Source: Flavobacterium sp. Root901 (GTDB lineage: Bacteria > Bacteroidota > Bacteroidia > Flavobacteriales > Flavobacteriaceae). Taken from it: 64,000 nt of DNA. The DNA lies in the NCBI RefSeq assembly GCF_001429765.1, contig NZ_LMJB01000009.1, positions 248,001 to 312,000 on the forward strand. Direction: 5' to 3'. Shown here piece after piece: positions 25,816-33,714 of this stretch. Positions within the stretch are counted from its first letter, which is position 1; the number at the start of each line of letters is the position of its first letter. A program made the translations under genes and the position numbers. The notes under the pieces are model-generated. The model was not told the origin of the DNA and made no database searches. It saw nothing but the letters and a program-made list of their open reading frames with translations.

Positions 25816-26775
25816 ATGAAAGCACTTACTTTCTCTACTTTTGGAGATTCTGATGTTCTGGAATATATAGAAATCCCAAATCCGCAATTAAAAAGCGATG
25901 AAATCTTAATCGAAATGAAAGCTATCGGATTAAACTTTGCCGATGTTTACAGACGAAAGGGAAATTATCATTTAAAAGGAAATCCGCCTTTTATAGCAGG
26001 TTACGAAGGCGCAGGAATTGTAGTTGATGCCAATAATCATCCGGAATATAAAGTGGGAGATCGTGTGGCTTTCGCCGATGCCCCTTTTGCCAATGCAGAG
26101 TTAGTTGCCGTAAATGTAAATCATGTTTTGCCGCTGCCGGAAGCTATTTCTTTTGAAACTGCAGCTGCCATATTATTACAAGGTTTAACAGCACATTATT
26201 TAGCCACAGACAGCCATAAAACGCAAAAAGGCGAAACAGTTTTAATTCATGCCGTTGCGGGCGGAGTTGGCCAGACGTTAACACAAATCAGTAAGTTATT
26301 AGGCGCAAAAGTTATCGGACTGACTTCTTCTGCAGATAAAGCAAAAGTGGCTTTTGAACAAGGCGCTGATCACGTTTTATTATACAATGAAGATTGGAAA
26401 ACAGCACTTTTAAAAATTGCTCCCAAAGGCGTTGATGTCGTTTATGACAGTATCGGCAGCACTTTAAAAGACAGTTTCGAAGTCACAAAAGAATGCGGAC
26501 AGGTTGTTTTCTTCGGAATGGCAGGCGGAGATCCCGAACCTGTAGATCCAAGAATGTTAATGGACGGTTCTAAAACCCTAACCGGCGGAGATTTGTGGAG
26601 TTATTTAAATTCTAAAGAAGAAAGAATTAAAAGAGCCAACCAATTATTTGACTGGATTATCGAAGGAAAAATTAAACTTTCAACTCCAACTTCTTTCAAA
26701 TTATCAGAAGGAAAACAAGCGCACGATTATCTGGAAAGTCGAAAAAGCACCGGAAAAATTATTCTAATTCCGTAA
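25816..26775 (+). CDS. NADPH:quinone oxidoreductase family zinc-independent dehydrogenase
   Basis: Medium-chain dehydrogenase/reductase of 319 residues, of the quinone-reductase (Qor) group. The N-terminal GroES-like domain has GLNFADVYRRKGNY and FIAGYEGAGIV; the Rossmann fold has the nucleotide motif HAVAGGVGQTLTQISKLLGA. Zn-ligand Cys residues are absent, as expected. It probably reduces quinones or unsaturated carbonyls with NADPH; the physiological substrate is unknown. No operon partner. The terminator function after it is served by the structured element at 26783-26899. Confidence 0.93.
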   Translation: MKALTFSTFGDSDVLEYIEIPNPQLKSDEILIEMKAIGLNFADVYRRKGNYHLKGNPPFIAGYEGAGIVVDANNHPEYKVGDRVAFADAPFANAELVAVNVNHVLPLPEAISFETAAAILLQGLTAHYLATDSHKTQKGETVLIHAVAGGVGQTLTQISKLLGAKVIGLTSSADKAKVAFEQGADHVLLYNEDWKTALLKIAPKGVDVVYDSIGSTLKDSFEVTKECGQVVFFGMAGGDPEPVDPRMLMDGSKTLTGGDLWSYLNSKEERIKRANQLFDWIIEGKIKLSTPTSFKLSEGKQAHDYLESRKSTGKIILIP

Positions 26776-26782
26776 AAACATC

Positions 26783-26899
26783 AGGGCGTGCCACCAATAA
26801 AAAAAGGGGCTGACTATGCAAACCGCTTAGCCGCCCCTTTTTTTACTGCTGTCGGGCTATCCGCACTACTTCGGTAGTTTGCTCCTATCCCTCACGCAG
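26783..26899. repeat. Structured intergenic element with terminator stem and UUCG hairpin
   Basis: This stretch is strikingly GC-richer than its surroundings. It has a 12-bp stem AAAAAAAGGGGC with GCCCCTTTTTTT (26799-26810 and 26833-26844), and a small hairpin ACTAC-TTCG-GTAGT (26865-26878) between GGGCTATCCGC and GCTCCTATCCCTCACGC. The ends read AGGGCGTGCC and, reverse-complemented, GCGTGAGGGA. It resembles a dispersed Bacteroidota repeat that I remember with a GGGCTATCCGCT...TATCCCTCACGC end; I cannot verify this here. It also works as a bidirectional terminator for the convergent neighbours. Confidence 0.7.
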
Positions 26900-26911
26900 C
26901 ATCTGTACTTT

Positions 26912-27946
26912 TTATAACTGATAGATTTTAATTTTAATCAATTCAGACAATTTTAAAATTCTGCCAACATCTTCTTTATGAGCAGCAAAAAAAAGATAAT
27001 CGTCTCCTCCCGTTTCATAAGTCATTAATTCTAAACCCAGCTTTCCTAATGCTGATTGAATATAAGGGAATAAATCATGACTGTAGGTTTCTTCCGGATA
27101 TTCGAAATTAAGTTCCTGACCTATTATTTCAGAAATAAAATACTCTGCATCTTCCGGATCAAATTTCCAGTCGCTGTGCCAATAATTAGTACTGTCAAGT
27201 AAAAAATCAAAATCTCCATCATACAGAACATCATAAAATGGTGCTTCAATTTTATAATCGAAAAGTATTCTGGATTGTCTTTTAAGTTCTTTATTGCTGA
27301 TATTTCCTCTGGTAGTCAATTTTAAAAATTCTTCGAAATTCTGCAGTAATTCAACTTCTCTTTTTTGTTTCAAAATAGTAGTTGGAAGCTCAATGTTTTC
27401 TGGAATTGTAATTTGTAAAAAGCTGCATATTTTTTCCAAGACAAATGCAAGCACTTCCAATTTAGAATTATCAACTTCATTTAAATCTAAATATGCTGAA
27501 TCTAAGAGATCTTGTATATAAAGAAAATCATACCTAAAATCCTGTAATATTCTAAAATCATTTATTTCAACACTCTTATTCGTTTTGCAAAAGAATATAA
27601 AAAAATTATAGACACTGGCCTTATTGCTATTTATTTTCGAATAGTATTCTTTTAGATATTCATCTGGTTTTTTATAATATTGAACGCGAATAAAATGATA
27701 CTCAAGCCGATCTGTCTTTTCATTAAGATTCAGTTTTTTATAAATTTCATTTCGAATATTATGCATTTCTGAAGATCCGCTTTGATCAGTATCATTTTGA
27801 GAATCTAAAAACAAATCCGGAAATTTATATGCATTTAAAGAAATTCCATCAGGCGCATTTTCTTCGGTAATTTCAATTGTAGATATTTTTGCCAGTTTAT
27901 CATAAACTAACTGTAGAATGGAAAGAGAAATTATAGAATTTTTCAT
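26912..27946 (-). CDS. Hypothetical protein, tandem paralogue B
   Basis: A protein of 344 residues from the ATG at 27946; earlier codons start only with TTG. It is acidic and without signal peptide or membrane segments. Its last 90 residues (WKFDPEDAEYFISEIIGQEL, PEETYSHDLFPYIQSALGKL, GGDDYLFFAAHKEDVGRILK) are nearly the same as those of the next gene upstream. The C-terminal region may belong to the DUF6630 group, but I am not certain. A -7 box TACTTTTG (28006 down to 27999) precedes it, so it can be transcribed separately. Function unknown. Confidence 0.8.
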   Translation of the reverse strand: MKNSIISLSILQLVYDKLAKISTIEITEENAPDGISLNAYKFPDLFLDSQNDTDQSGSSEMHNIRNEIYKKLNLNEKTDRLEYHFIRVQYYKKPDEYLKEYYSKINSNKASVYNFFIFFCKTNKSVEINDFRILQDFRYDFLYIQDLLDSAYLDLNEVDNSKLEVLAFVLEKICSFLQITIPENIELPTTILKQKREVELLQNFEEFLKLTTRGNISNKELKRQSRILFDYKIEAPFYDVLYDGDFDFLLDSTNYWHSDWKFDPEDAEYFISEIIGQELNFEYPEETYSHDLFPYIQSALGKLGLELMTYETGGDDYLFFAAHKEDVGRILKLSELIKIKIYQL

Positions 27947-27998
27947 TTGAATAATAATTGTACCTAACAATTTAATTTACTTGATATAATAAATTATT

Positions 27999-28006
27999 CA
28001 AAAGTA
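27999..28006 (-). promoter_or_regulatory. Candidate -7 box of paralogue B
   Basis: TACTTTTG on the minus strand, 53 bases before the ATG at 27946. Confidence 0.4.
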
Positions 28007-28043
28007 ATATTTTATTTACAAAAAGTCTATTTTCTTGATAGTA

Positions 28044-29153
28044 TTAGAGCTGATTGATCTCAATTTTTGTCAATTCAGATAATTCTAAAATCCGGTCAAC
28101 ATCACCTTTATGGGCAACAAAAAAAAGATAATTATCTCCGTAAGTATCGTAAGTCATCAACTCCAAATCTCGTTTTTCTAATGCCGATTGTATATAAGGA
28201 AACAAATCATGACTGTAAGTTTCTTCCGGATAATCGAAAGCAAAATCTTCCCCAATTAAATTAGAAATAAAATATTCTGCATCTTCCGGATCAAATTTCC
28301 AGTCGTTGTTCCATGCGTCTATACTCTCAAAAAAAGCAAAATGGCCTTCGATCTTTTCGTGATATTCTTTGGTTTCTTTTTGAAAATTCTTAAATAACTT
28401 TTTTGATTGTTTTTTAAGTTCTTTTTCTTCAATATTGCCTCTTGAAACCAATTGTATAAATTCTTCAAAAACGGCTTCTGTTACTTCTTCGCTTTCCAGT
28501 AAATTTTCTGCAGACGGGAGTTCAACTGTTTCCGGGATTTCAATATCTAAATACTGGCAGATTCCCTGCAAAACGATTTTAAAATCTTTAATTCCTATTT
28601 CCTGAGTTTCATTCTTTGGATTGCTTAAATCAAGAGGTTCTGTATCTAATAAACCTTTGGTATAATCTAAAAAATGTCCGCTGGAATACAAAATCCTGAA
28701 ATCATTTGTTTCAAGACTGTTTGTGGCGCAAAAGAAAATCACAAAATTATTTAGTACACGTTTGAAATATTGTTTTACTTCTGAACCTGGTGCAGAATAA
28801 AATTGAATATGAATAAAATCATATTCTAATCTATCCTGCATATTTTCTTCTGAAATTGGTCCGATATTGATCTTTTTGTAAAGTGCATTCAAAACTTCAT
28901 ACGAATTATTAAAACCGGCTTTTTTGATTTCTGCCTGCGCTTCATCATGATCAAACGAACCCGGAAAATAAAATAAATTAACCGTGACGCTGTCCTGAAT
29001 TCCTTTTACTTTAAATTCAAAACTGCCTTGTACATTGTATAAATGAGAATAAATAGGATCAATAACATCAAAAGAAATTATTGATTTTGGATCGTTGTTT
29101 TTGTTAAATAAATTCGAGAAGAAATTTTTCATGGCGTTTAAATAGTGTTGCAT
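28044..29153 (-). CDS. Hypothetical protein, tandem paralogue A
   Basis: A protein of 369 residues (or 362 from the second ATG at 29132, MKNFFSNLFNK, which matches the start of paralogue B better). It is soluble and acidic. It shares with paralogue B both the C-terminal block (WKFDPEDAEYFISNLIGEDF, ETYSHDLFPYIQSALEKRDL, YLFFVAHKGDVDRILELSEL) and the middle (RGNIEEKELKKQSKKLF; FRILYSSGHFLDYTKGLLD), so the two come from a tandem duplication. Function unknown; possible DUF6630-type C-terminus. The duplication with divergence in the N-terminal half is seen in immunity and stress-related families, but no toxin is next to it. Confidence 0.82.
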   Translation of the reverse strand: MQHYLNAMKNFFSNLFNKNNDPKSIISFDVIDPIYSHLYNVQGSFEFKVKGIQDSVTVNLFYFPGSFDHDEAQAEIKKAGFNNSYEVLNALYKKINIGPISEENMQDRLEYDFIHIQFYSAPGSEVKQYFKRVLNNFVIFFCATNSLETNDFRILYSSGHFLDYTKGLLDTEPLDLSNPKNETQEIGIKDFKIVLQGICQYLDIEIPETVELPSAENLLESEEVTEAVFEEFIQLVSRGNIEEKELKKQSKKLFKNFQKETKEYHEKIEGHFAFFESIDAWNNDWKFDPEDAEYFISNLIGEDFAFDYPEETYSHDLFPYIQSALEKRDLELMTYDTYGDNYLFFVAHKGDVDRILELSELTKIEINQL

Positions 29154-29210
29154 GTGGTATCTCTAAATTAATAAGAAATACAGACATACAATATACTTTT
29201 CGCCGTAAAA

Positions 29211-30770
29211 TTATTTCAAAGATTCAGCAATCATCAAAGCGCATTTTTCGCCGTCAATGGCAGCAGAAATAATTCCGCCTGCATAACCTGCTCCTTCTCC
29301 ACACGGATATAAACCTTTTATCTGCAAATGTTCCAGAGTTAAAGGATCTCTTGGAATACGAACCGGAGACGAAGTTCTGCTCTCGGGCGCGTGCAATATG
29401 GCTTCATTGGTTAAATAACCGCGCATCGATTTTCCAAATTCTTTAAAACCTTCACGCAAAATCTGCGATAAAAATCCCGGAAAAACCTGTCCCATTTCTA
29501 CAGAAGTCGTTCCCGGAACATAAGATGTTTTCGGAATATCTGCAGAAACTTTATTTTGAGTAAAATCGACCATTCGCTGTGCCGGAACTTTTTGAGTTTG
29601 TCCCGCCAGATGCCAGGCTTTTTGTTCGATGCTTTTTTGAAATTCCATTCCGGCCAAAGCACCAAATTTTGCAAAAGGTTTAAAATCTTCTAATTTCAAT
29701 TCAATTACAATTCCGGAATTGGCTGTTGCCTGATCACGTTTCGATGGCGACCAGCCGTTTGTAACTACTTCTCCCGGACTTGTTGCACAAGGCGCAATTA
29801 CACCGCCCGGACACATGCAGAAAGAATACATTCCGCGGCCATTTACTTGTTTTACAATAGAATACGGCGCTGGAGGTAAATATTCTCCGCGATAATCGCA
29901 GCTGTACTGAATGCTGTCAATTAGTTCCTGCGAATGTTCTGCACGAACTCCCAAAGCAAAAGGTTTTGCTTCGATTAAAATTTTCTTTTTATCCAGCAAC
30001 TCAAAAATATCACGTGCGGAATGTCCCGTTGCCAAAATCAATTTGTTCGATAAAATCTTATCCCCATTTTGCGTTACGATTCCTTCAACTTCATTGTTTT
30101 TCACCAAAATATCGGTAACTCTGGTATCAAATAAAACCTGACCGCCAAACTCAATTATTTTGTTCCGAATGTCTTCAATAATTTTCGGAAGTTTATTAGT
30201 TCCAATGTGCGGATGCGCTTCTACCAAAATATCATCAGAAGCTCCAAAAGCAACTAATAATTCTAAAATTCTGGTTACATCGCCTCGTTTTTTAGAACGT
30301 GTATATAATTTTCCGTCAGAATAAGTTCCGGCTCCGCCTTCTCCAAAACAGTAATTAGAATCTTCGTTTACGATATGTTCCCTGTTAATTGCTTTTAAAT
30401 CGCGTCGGCGTCCGCGAACGTCTTTTCCTCGTTCGAGTACAATTGGCTTTAAGCCTGATTCAATTAATTGTAAAGCAGCAAAAAGTCCGGCTGGCCCTGC
30501 TCCAACCACAATAACTTCTTGTGCAGCAGAAACATCTTTATAATTTGGAAGTTGAATTTTACTTTCCTGAAAAGGTTCTCCTTGTAAAAAGATCAGAACT
30601 TTCAAGTTGATTTTAATCGCTTTTTGACGTGCATCAATAGAGCGTTTTAAAATCGAAACATGCTGAATTTCTTTTGGAGAAACTTTAATCTGCTTAGACA
30701 AATAGTCTTTTAGCAATGATTCGTTTGCAGCAATTTCTGGGGTTACTTGAAGTAAAAGTTCTTTAGGCAT
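29211..30770 (-). CDS. FAD-dependent oxidoreductase
   Basis: A flavoprotein of 519 residues. An N-terminal domain of about 85 residues is followed by the FAD-binding Rossmann motif VIVVGAGPAGLFAALQLIES with ERGKDVRGRRRD. The segments CFGEGGAGTYSDGKLYTRSK, LILATGHSARDIFELL, CMCPGGVIAPCATSPGEVVT and GLYPCGEGAGYAGGI are typical of a widespread but uncharacterised family annotated as NAD(P)/FAD-dependent oxidoreductase. The reaction is unknown; no signal peptide. A -7 box TACTTTTG (30825 down to 30818) lies about 48 bases upstream. Monocistronic. Confidence 0.9.
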   Translation of the reverse strand: MPKELLLQVTPEIAANESLLKDYLSKQIKVSPKEIQHVSILKRSIDARQKAIKINLKVLIFLQGEPFQESKIQLPNYKDVSAAQEVIVVGAGPAGLFAALQLIESGLKPIVLERGKDVRGRRRDLKAINREHIVNEDSNYCFGEGGAGTYSDGKLYTRSKKRGDVTRILELLVAFGASDDILVEAHPHIGTNKLPKIIEDIRNKIIEFGGQVLFDTRVTDILVKNNEVEGIVTQNGDKILSNKLILATGHSARDIFELLDKKKILIEAKPFALGVRAEHSQELIDSIQYSCDYRGEYLPPAPYSIVKQVNGRGMYSFCMCPGGVIAPCATSPGEVVTNGWSPSKRDQATANSGIVIELKLEDFKPFAKFGALAGMEFQKSIEQKAWHLAGQTQKVPAQRMVDFTQNKVSADIPKTSYVPGTTSVEMGQVFPGFLSQILREGFKEFGKSMRGYLTNEAILHAPESRTSSPVRIPRDPLTLEHLQIKGLYPCGEGAGYAGGIISAAIDGEKCALMIAESLK

Positions 30771-30920
30771 TTTTTTGTATTTATTCTATTAGCTTTTCTT
30801 TCTATGAAAAGAAGATGCAAAAGTACTATTTTGAAATGAGATTTTATCTTTGCAGCAAAATTTGCACGCAGATCACACAAATTACAGCAGATTTTAGAGA
30901 TTTTCAGCATAAAGGATATA

Positions 30921-30993
30921 GTAGAGGCGCACTGCACTGCATCTCCGTAACGAATAGCTGTAATGGGTTAGACGCACTGCAGTGCGCCTCTAC
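30921..30993. repeat. Inverted repeat with GTAGAGGCGCACTGCASTGC arms
   Basis: Arms 30921-30940 and 30974-30993 are reverse complements over 20 bases with one mismatch. The right arm contains its own palindrome GCACTGCAGTGC. The unit is GC-rich in an AT-rich gap. Confidence 0.85.
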
Positions 30994-31001
30994 AGAAAAA
31001 A

Positions 31002-31073
31002 CTTAGAACCTTAGTATCTTAGAATCTCAGAACCTAAAAAAACCTTGTACCTTTGTACTAAGAACCTTTGTAC
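31002..31073 (+). repeat. Degenerate 8-bp tandem repeat (CTTAGAAC / CTTTGTAC)
   Basis: Units CTTAGAAC, CTTAGTAT, CTTAGAAT, CTCAGAAC, then spaced CTTGTAC, CTTTGTAC, TAAGAAC, CTTTGTAC. The repeat contains an exact TAnnTTTG box (TACCTTTG, 31048-31055) 27 bases before the ATG at 31083, so it may form the promoter of the next gene. Confidence 0.7.
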
Positions 31074-31082
31074 CTATAAATA

Positions 31083-31322
31083 ATGTCCAGAAAAATAAAA
31101 TTAATTTGGGATTTTCGAGGCCCGGCTGCTGCAAAAACTGCAGAACATCATGAAATTCACTTAAAAGAATTTATCGCAATCGAAAAATTACCTTTAAACA
31201 TTACCGGATTTAAAATCGTAAACGATATGCACGCCACAGCTTTTATGGTTGTAACCGATGAAAATATGATTCAGGTAAGAGATGCTTTGAAACCGCATCG
31301 AGGGGAATTATATGAAGGATAA
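31083..31322 (+). CDS. Small conserved hypothetical protein
   Basis: A 79-residue soluble protein (MSRKIKLIWDFRGPAAAKTA, HHEIHLKEFIAIEKLPLNIT, AFMVVTDENMIQVRDALKPH). I believe it is a conserved small protein of Flavobacteriia; no domain or function is known to me. Two His clusters (EHHEIH, KPHRGE) are visible. It may have its promoter within a tandem repeat. An inverted repeat follows its stop codon. Confidence 0.8.
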   Translation: MSRKIKLIWDFRGPAAAKTAEHHEIHLKEFIAIEKLPLNITGFKIVNDMHATAFMVVTDENMIQVRDALKPHRGELYEG

Positions 31323-31366
31323 ATTCCAAATTTTAAATTCCAAGGTTGGGAAATATTTTAAAAACA

Positions 31367-31411
31367 AATTCCAAATTCCAATTTACTTTTCAGTTTGGAA
31401 TTTGGAATTTA
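31367..31411. repeat. Inverted repeat AAATTCCAAATTCCAA / TTGGAATTTGGAATTT
   Basis: Two perfect 16-base arms (31367-31382, 31396-31411) around 13 bases; a further partial copy (AAATTCCAAATTTTAAATTC) starts at 31323. It lies between the 79-residue gene and recQ, convergent, and may help termination. Confidence 0.85.
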
Positions 31412-31430
31412 ATATTATTGGGATTTAACG

Positions 31431-33626
31431 TTAATTCGCTACTTCACTGATAAACTTAATTCGCATTAAACGTAATTCATCAATATCGTAATCGCCGTCG
31501 AACTCTTTTAAAGCATCTTCGATTTTATCCGATTCTGATTCCATGAAATAATCGTGAATCTCTTCCTGCTGATCATCATCTAAAATATCATCAAGCCAAT
31601 ATTTGATATTTAATTTAGTACCGGAATAAACAATTTGTTCCATCTCCTTAATTAAAGTATCCATAGTTAAGCCTTTCGCAGAAGCAATATCACTTAACGG
31701 AAGCTTTCTGTCAATATTTTGAATGATATATAATTTGTTGGCAGAATTTACTCCTGTGGATTTTACAACTAAATCGTCCGGACGAATAATATCGTTATCT
31801 TCAACATATCGACTGATGAGCGTAACAAATTCGCCGCCGTATTTTTTAGCTTTTCCTTCACCAACTCCATGAATATTGTATAATTCAGTCAGCGAAATTG
31901 GATATTTTAAAGCCATATCTTCAAGTGAAGGATCCTGAAAAACAACAAATGGAGGAACTCCCAGTTTTTTGGCCACTTTTTTACGAAGTTCGCGCAGCAT
32001 TCCCATTAAAACTTCATCTGCAGTTCCTGATGATTTTGATGATGCAACGATTGCCTCATCATCAGCTTCACTATATTCATGATCTTCAGACATCATAAAT
32101 GAAACCGGGTTTTTGATAAAATCCAAACCTTCTTCGGTAATTTTTATTACACCGTATGTTTCAATATCTTTTGATAAATATCCTGTAACCAAAACCTGTC
32201 TTAACAATGCCATCCAGTATTTTTCGTCGTGACTAGATCCTGAACCAAAGTAAGACTGTGTATCTGTTTTATGCGCCTTAATAACCGCATTTATACGGCC
32301 GATTAATGTAAAAACAATTTCTTTTGATTTATAAATATGTTTGGTATCCCTGACAATTTCGAGCAATTTAACCACCTGATCTTTGGCCTCAACTTTATGT
32401 TTAGGATTACGAACGTTGTCATCCATATCTGCACCTTCGCCGGTTTCGCTGTCAAATTCTTCTCCAAAATAATGCAGCAGAAATTTTCTGCGTGACATTG
32501 AGGTTTCGGCATAAGCTACAACTTCCTGCAAGAGCGCAAAACCAATTTCCTGTTCAGCAACTGGTTTTCCTGACATAAATTTTTCAAGCTTTTCAACATC
32601 TTTATAAGAGTAATAAGCAAGACAATGACCTTCGCCTCCATCTCGGCCGGCGCGACCTGTTTCCTGATAGTAGCTTTCGAGTGATTTTGGAATATCATGG
32701 TGAATTACAAAGCGAACATCTGGTTTATCGATTCCCATTCCGAAAGCAATAGTGGCTACAACCACTTCCACATCTTCCATCAAAAACATATCCTGATGCT
32801 TTGCGCGTGTCTTAGCATCTAAACCTGCATGATACGGCACAGCGCTGATTCCGTTTACCTGCAAAACTTCTGCAATCGACTCTACTTTTTTACGGCTTAA
32901 GCAATAAATAATTCCGGATTTGCCTTTATGCTGTTTGATAAAGCGAATAATATCCGATTCGATATTTTTCGTTTTAGTACGTACTTCGTAATATAAATTT
33001 GGTCTGTTAAACGATGCCTTAAAAGTACTGGCATCAGACATGTCCAAATTCTTTAAAATATCCTCCTGAACTTTTGGTGTTGCAGTAGCGGTAAGACCAA
33101 TAATGGGTACTTTACCTAATTGTTTAATAATATTTCTAAGATTTCTGTATTCCGGCCTAAAATCATGACCCCATTCTGAAATACAGTGCGCCTCATCGAT
33201 CGCAACAAATGAAATGGGTACACTTTGTAAAAAGGCTACATATTCTTCTTTTGTTAAAGATTCGGGAGCAACATATAAGAGTTTAGTTAATCCTGAACTG
33301 ATGTCTTTTTTTACTTGTGCAATTTCTGTTTTGGTAAGAGAGGAATTCAACACATGTGCAATTCCGTTTTCTGATGAAAGGCTTCGAATCGCATCTACCT
33401 GATTTTTCATCAAAGCTATTAAAGGAGAAACAACAATAGCCGTTCCTTCCTGAATTAAAGCGGGCAATTGATAACAAAGAGACTTACCGCCGCCCGTAGG
33501 CATAATTACGAAAGTATTCTTTTTATCTAAAATACTCGTAATGACTTGCTCCTGCAAGCCTTTAAATTGGCTAAAGCCGAAATACTTCTTTAATTCCTTG
33601 TGTATTTCAATTTCGTTTGAATTCAT
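31431..33626 (-). CDS. recQ: ATP-dependent DNA helicase RecQ
   Basis: A 3'-5' DNA helicase of 731 residues acting in recombination and repair. Walker A is in MPTGGGKSLCYQLPAL (about 41-50), the DEAH box in AIDEAHCISEWGHDFRPEYR, motif III in GLTATATPKVQ, and motif VI in QETGRAGRDGGEGHCLAYYS. A helical Zn-binding-like region, winged-helix RQC domain and HRDC domain follow (LRKKVAKKLGVPPFVVFQDP, with HGVGEGKAKKYG). The Zn-binding Cys set of typical RecQ is largely missing in this region (SRRKFLLHYFGEEFD), which I believe is common in Bacteroidota RecQ. Divergent from kdsD with 88 bases between. Confidence 0.95.
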   Translation of the reverse strand: MNSNEIEIHKELKKYFGFSQFKGLQEQVITSILDKKNTFVIMPTGGGKSLCYQLPALIQEGTAIVVSPLIALMKNQVDAIRSLSSENGIAHVLNSSLTKTEIAQVKKDISSGLTKLLYVAPESLTKEEYVAFLQSVPISFVAIDEAHCISEWGHDFRPEYRNLRNIIKQLGKVPIIGLTATATPKVQEDILKNLDMSDASTFKASFNRPNLYYEVRTKTKNIESDIIRFIKQHKGKSGIIYCLSRKKVESIAEVLQVNGISAVPYHAGLDAKTRAKHQDMFLMEDVEVVVATIAFGMGIDKPDVRFVIHHDIPKSLESYYQETGRAGRDGGEGHCLAYYSYKDVEKLEKFMSGKPVAEQEIGFALLQEVVAYAETSMSRRKFLLHYFGEEFDSETGEGADMDDNVRNPKHKVEAKDQVVKLLEIVRDTKHIYKSKEIVFTLIGRINAVIKAHKTDTQSYFGSGSSHDEKYWMALLRQVLVTGYLSKDIETYGVIKITEEGLDFIKNPVSFMMSEDHEYSEADDEAIVASSKSSGTADEVLMGMLRELRKKVAKKLGVPPFVVFQDPSLEDMALKYPISLTELYNIHGVGEGKAKKYGGEFVTLISRYVEDNDIIRPDDLVVKSTGVNSANKLYIIQNIDRKLPLSDIASAKGLTMDTLIKEMEQIVYSGTKLNIKYWLDDILDDDQQEEIHDYFMESESDKIEDALKEFDGDYDIDELRLMRIKFISEVAN

Positions 33627-33642
33627 TCTTTATTTAAATGGA

Positions 33643-33660
33643 TATTTTTGTATAAATTTG
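33643..33660 (+). promoter_or_regulatory. Candidate -7 boxes of kdsD-tatC
   Basis: Two consensus boxes in succession, TATTTTTG (33643-33650) and TAAATTTG (33653-33660). A TTTG (33616-33619) lies 23 nt before the first. The start codon at 33715 is about 55 bases downstream. Confidence 0.5.
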
Positions 33661-33714
33661 CAACACATAAAGATACAACTTTCTTTTATACATACAAATT
33701 TTAAATATTCTGTT

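Larger units (their letters stand above)
30771..31082. other. Repeat-rich divergent intergenic region
   Basis: These 312 bases carry minus-strand (TACTTTTG, 30825-30818) and plus-strand (TATCTTTG, 30845-30852) -7-like boxes, a 20-bp inverted repeat (30921-30993), and a degenerate 8-bp tandem repeat (31002-31073). No gene is seen. Confidence 0.6.

Noticed and set aside
26912-29153. Toxin-antitoxin or defence system
   Set aside because: Both genes are paralogues of the same acidic family; no nuclease, helicase, protease or other effector domain is seen beside them.
33541-33714. Extension of kdsD upstream to 33541
   Set aside because: The extra codons overlap the start of recQ, do not resemble the KpsF family, and the TTG at 33715 gives the correct length.
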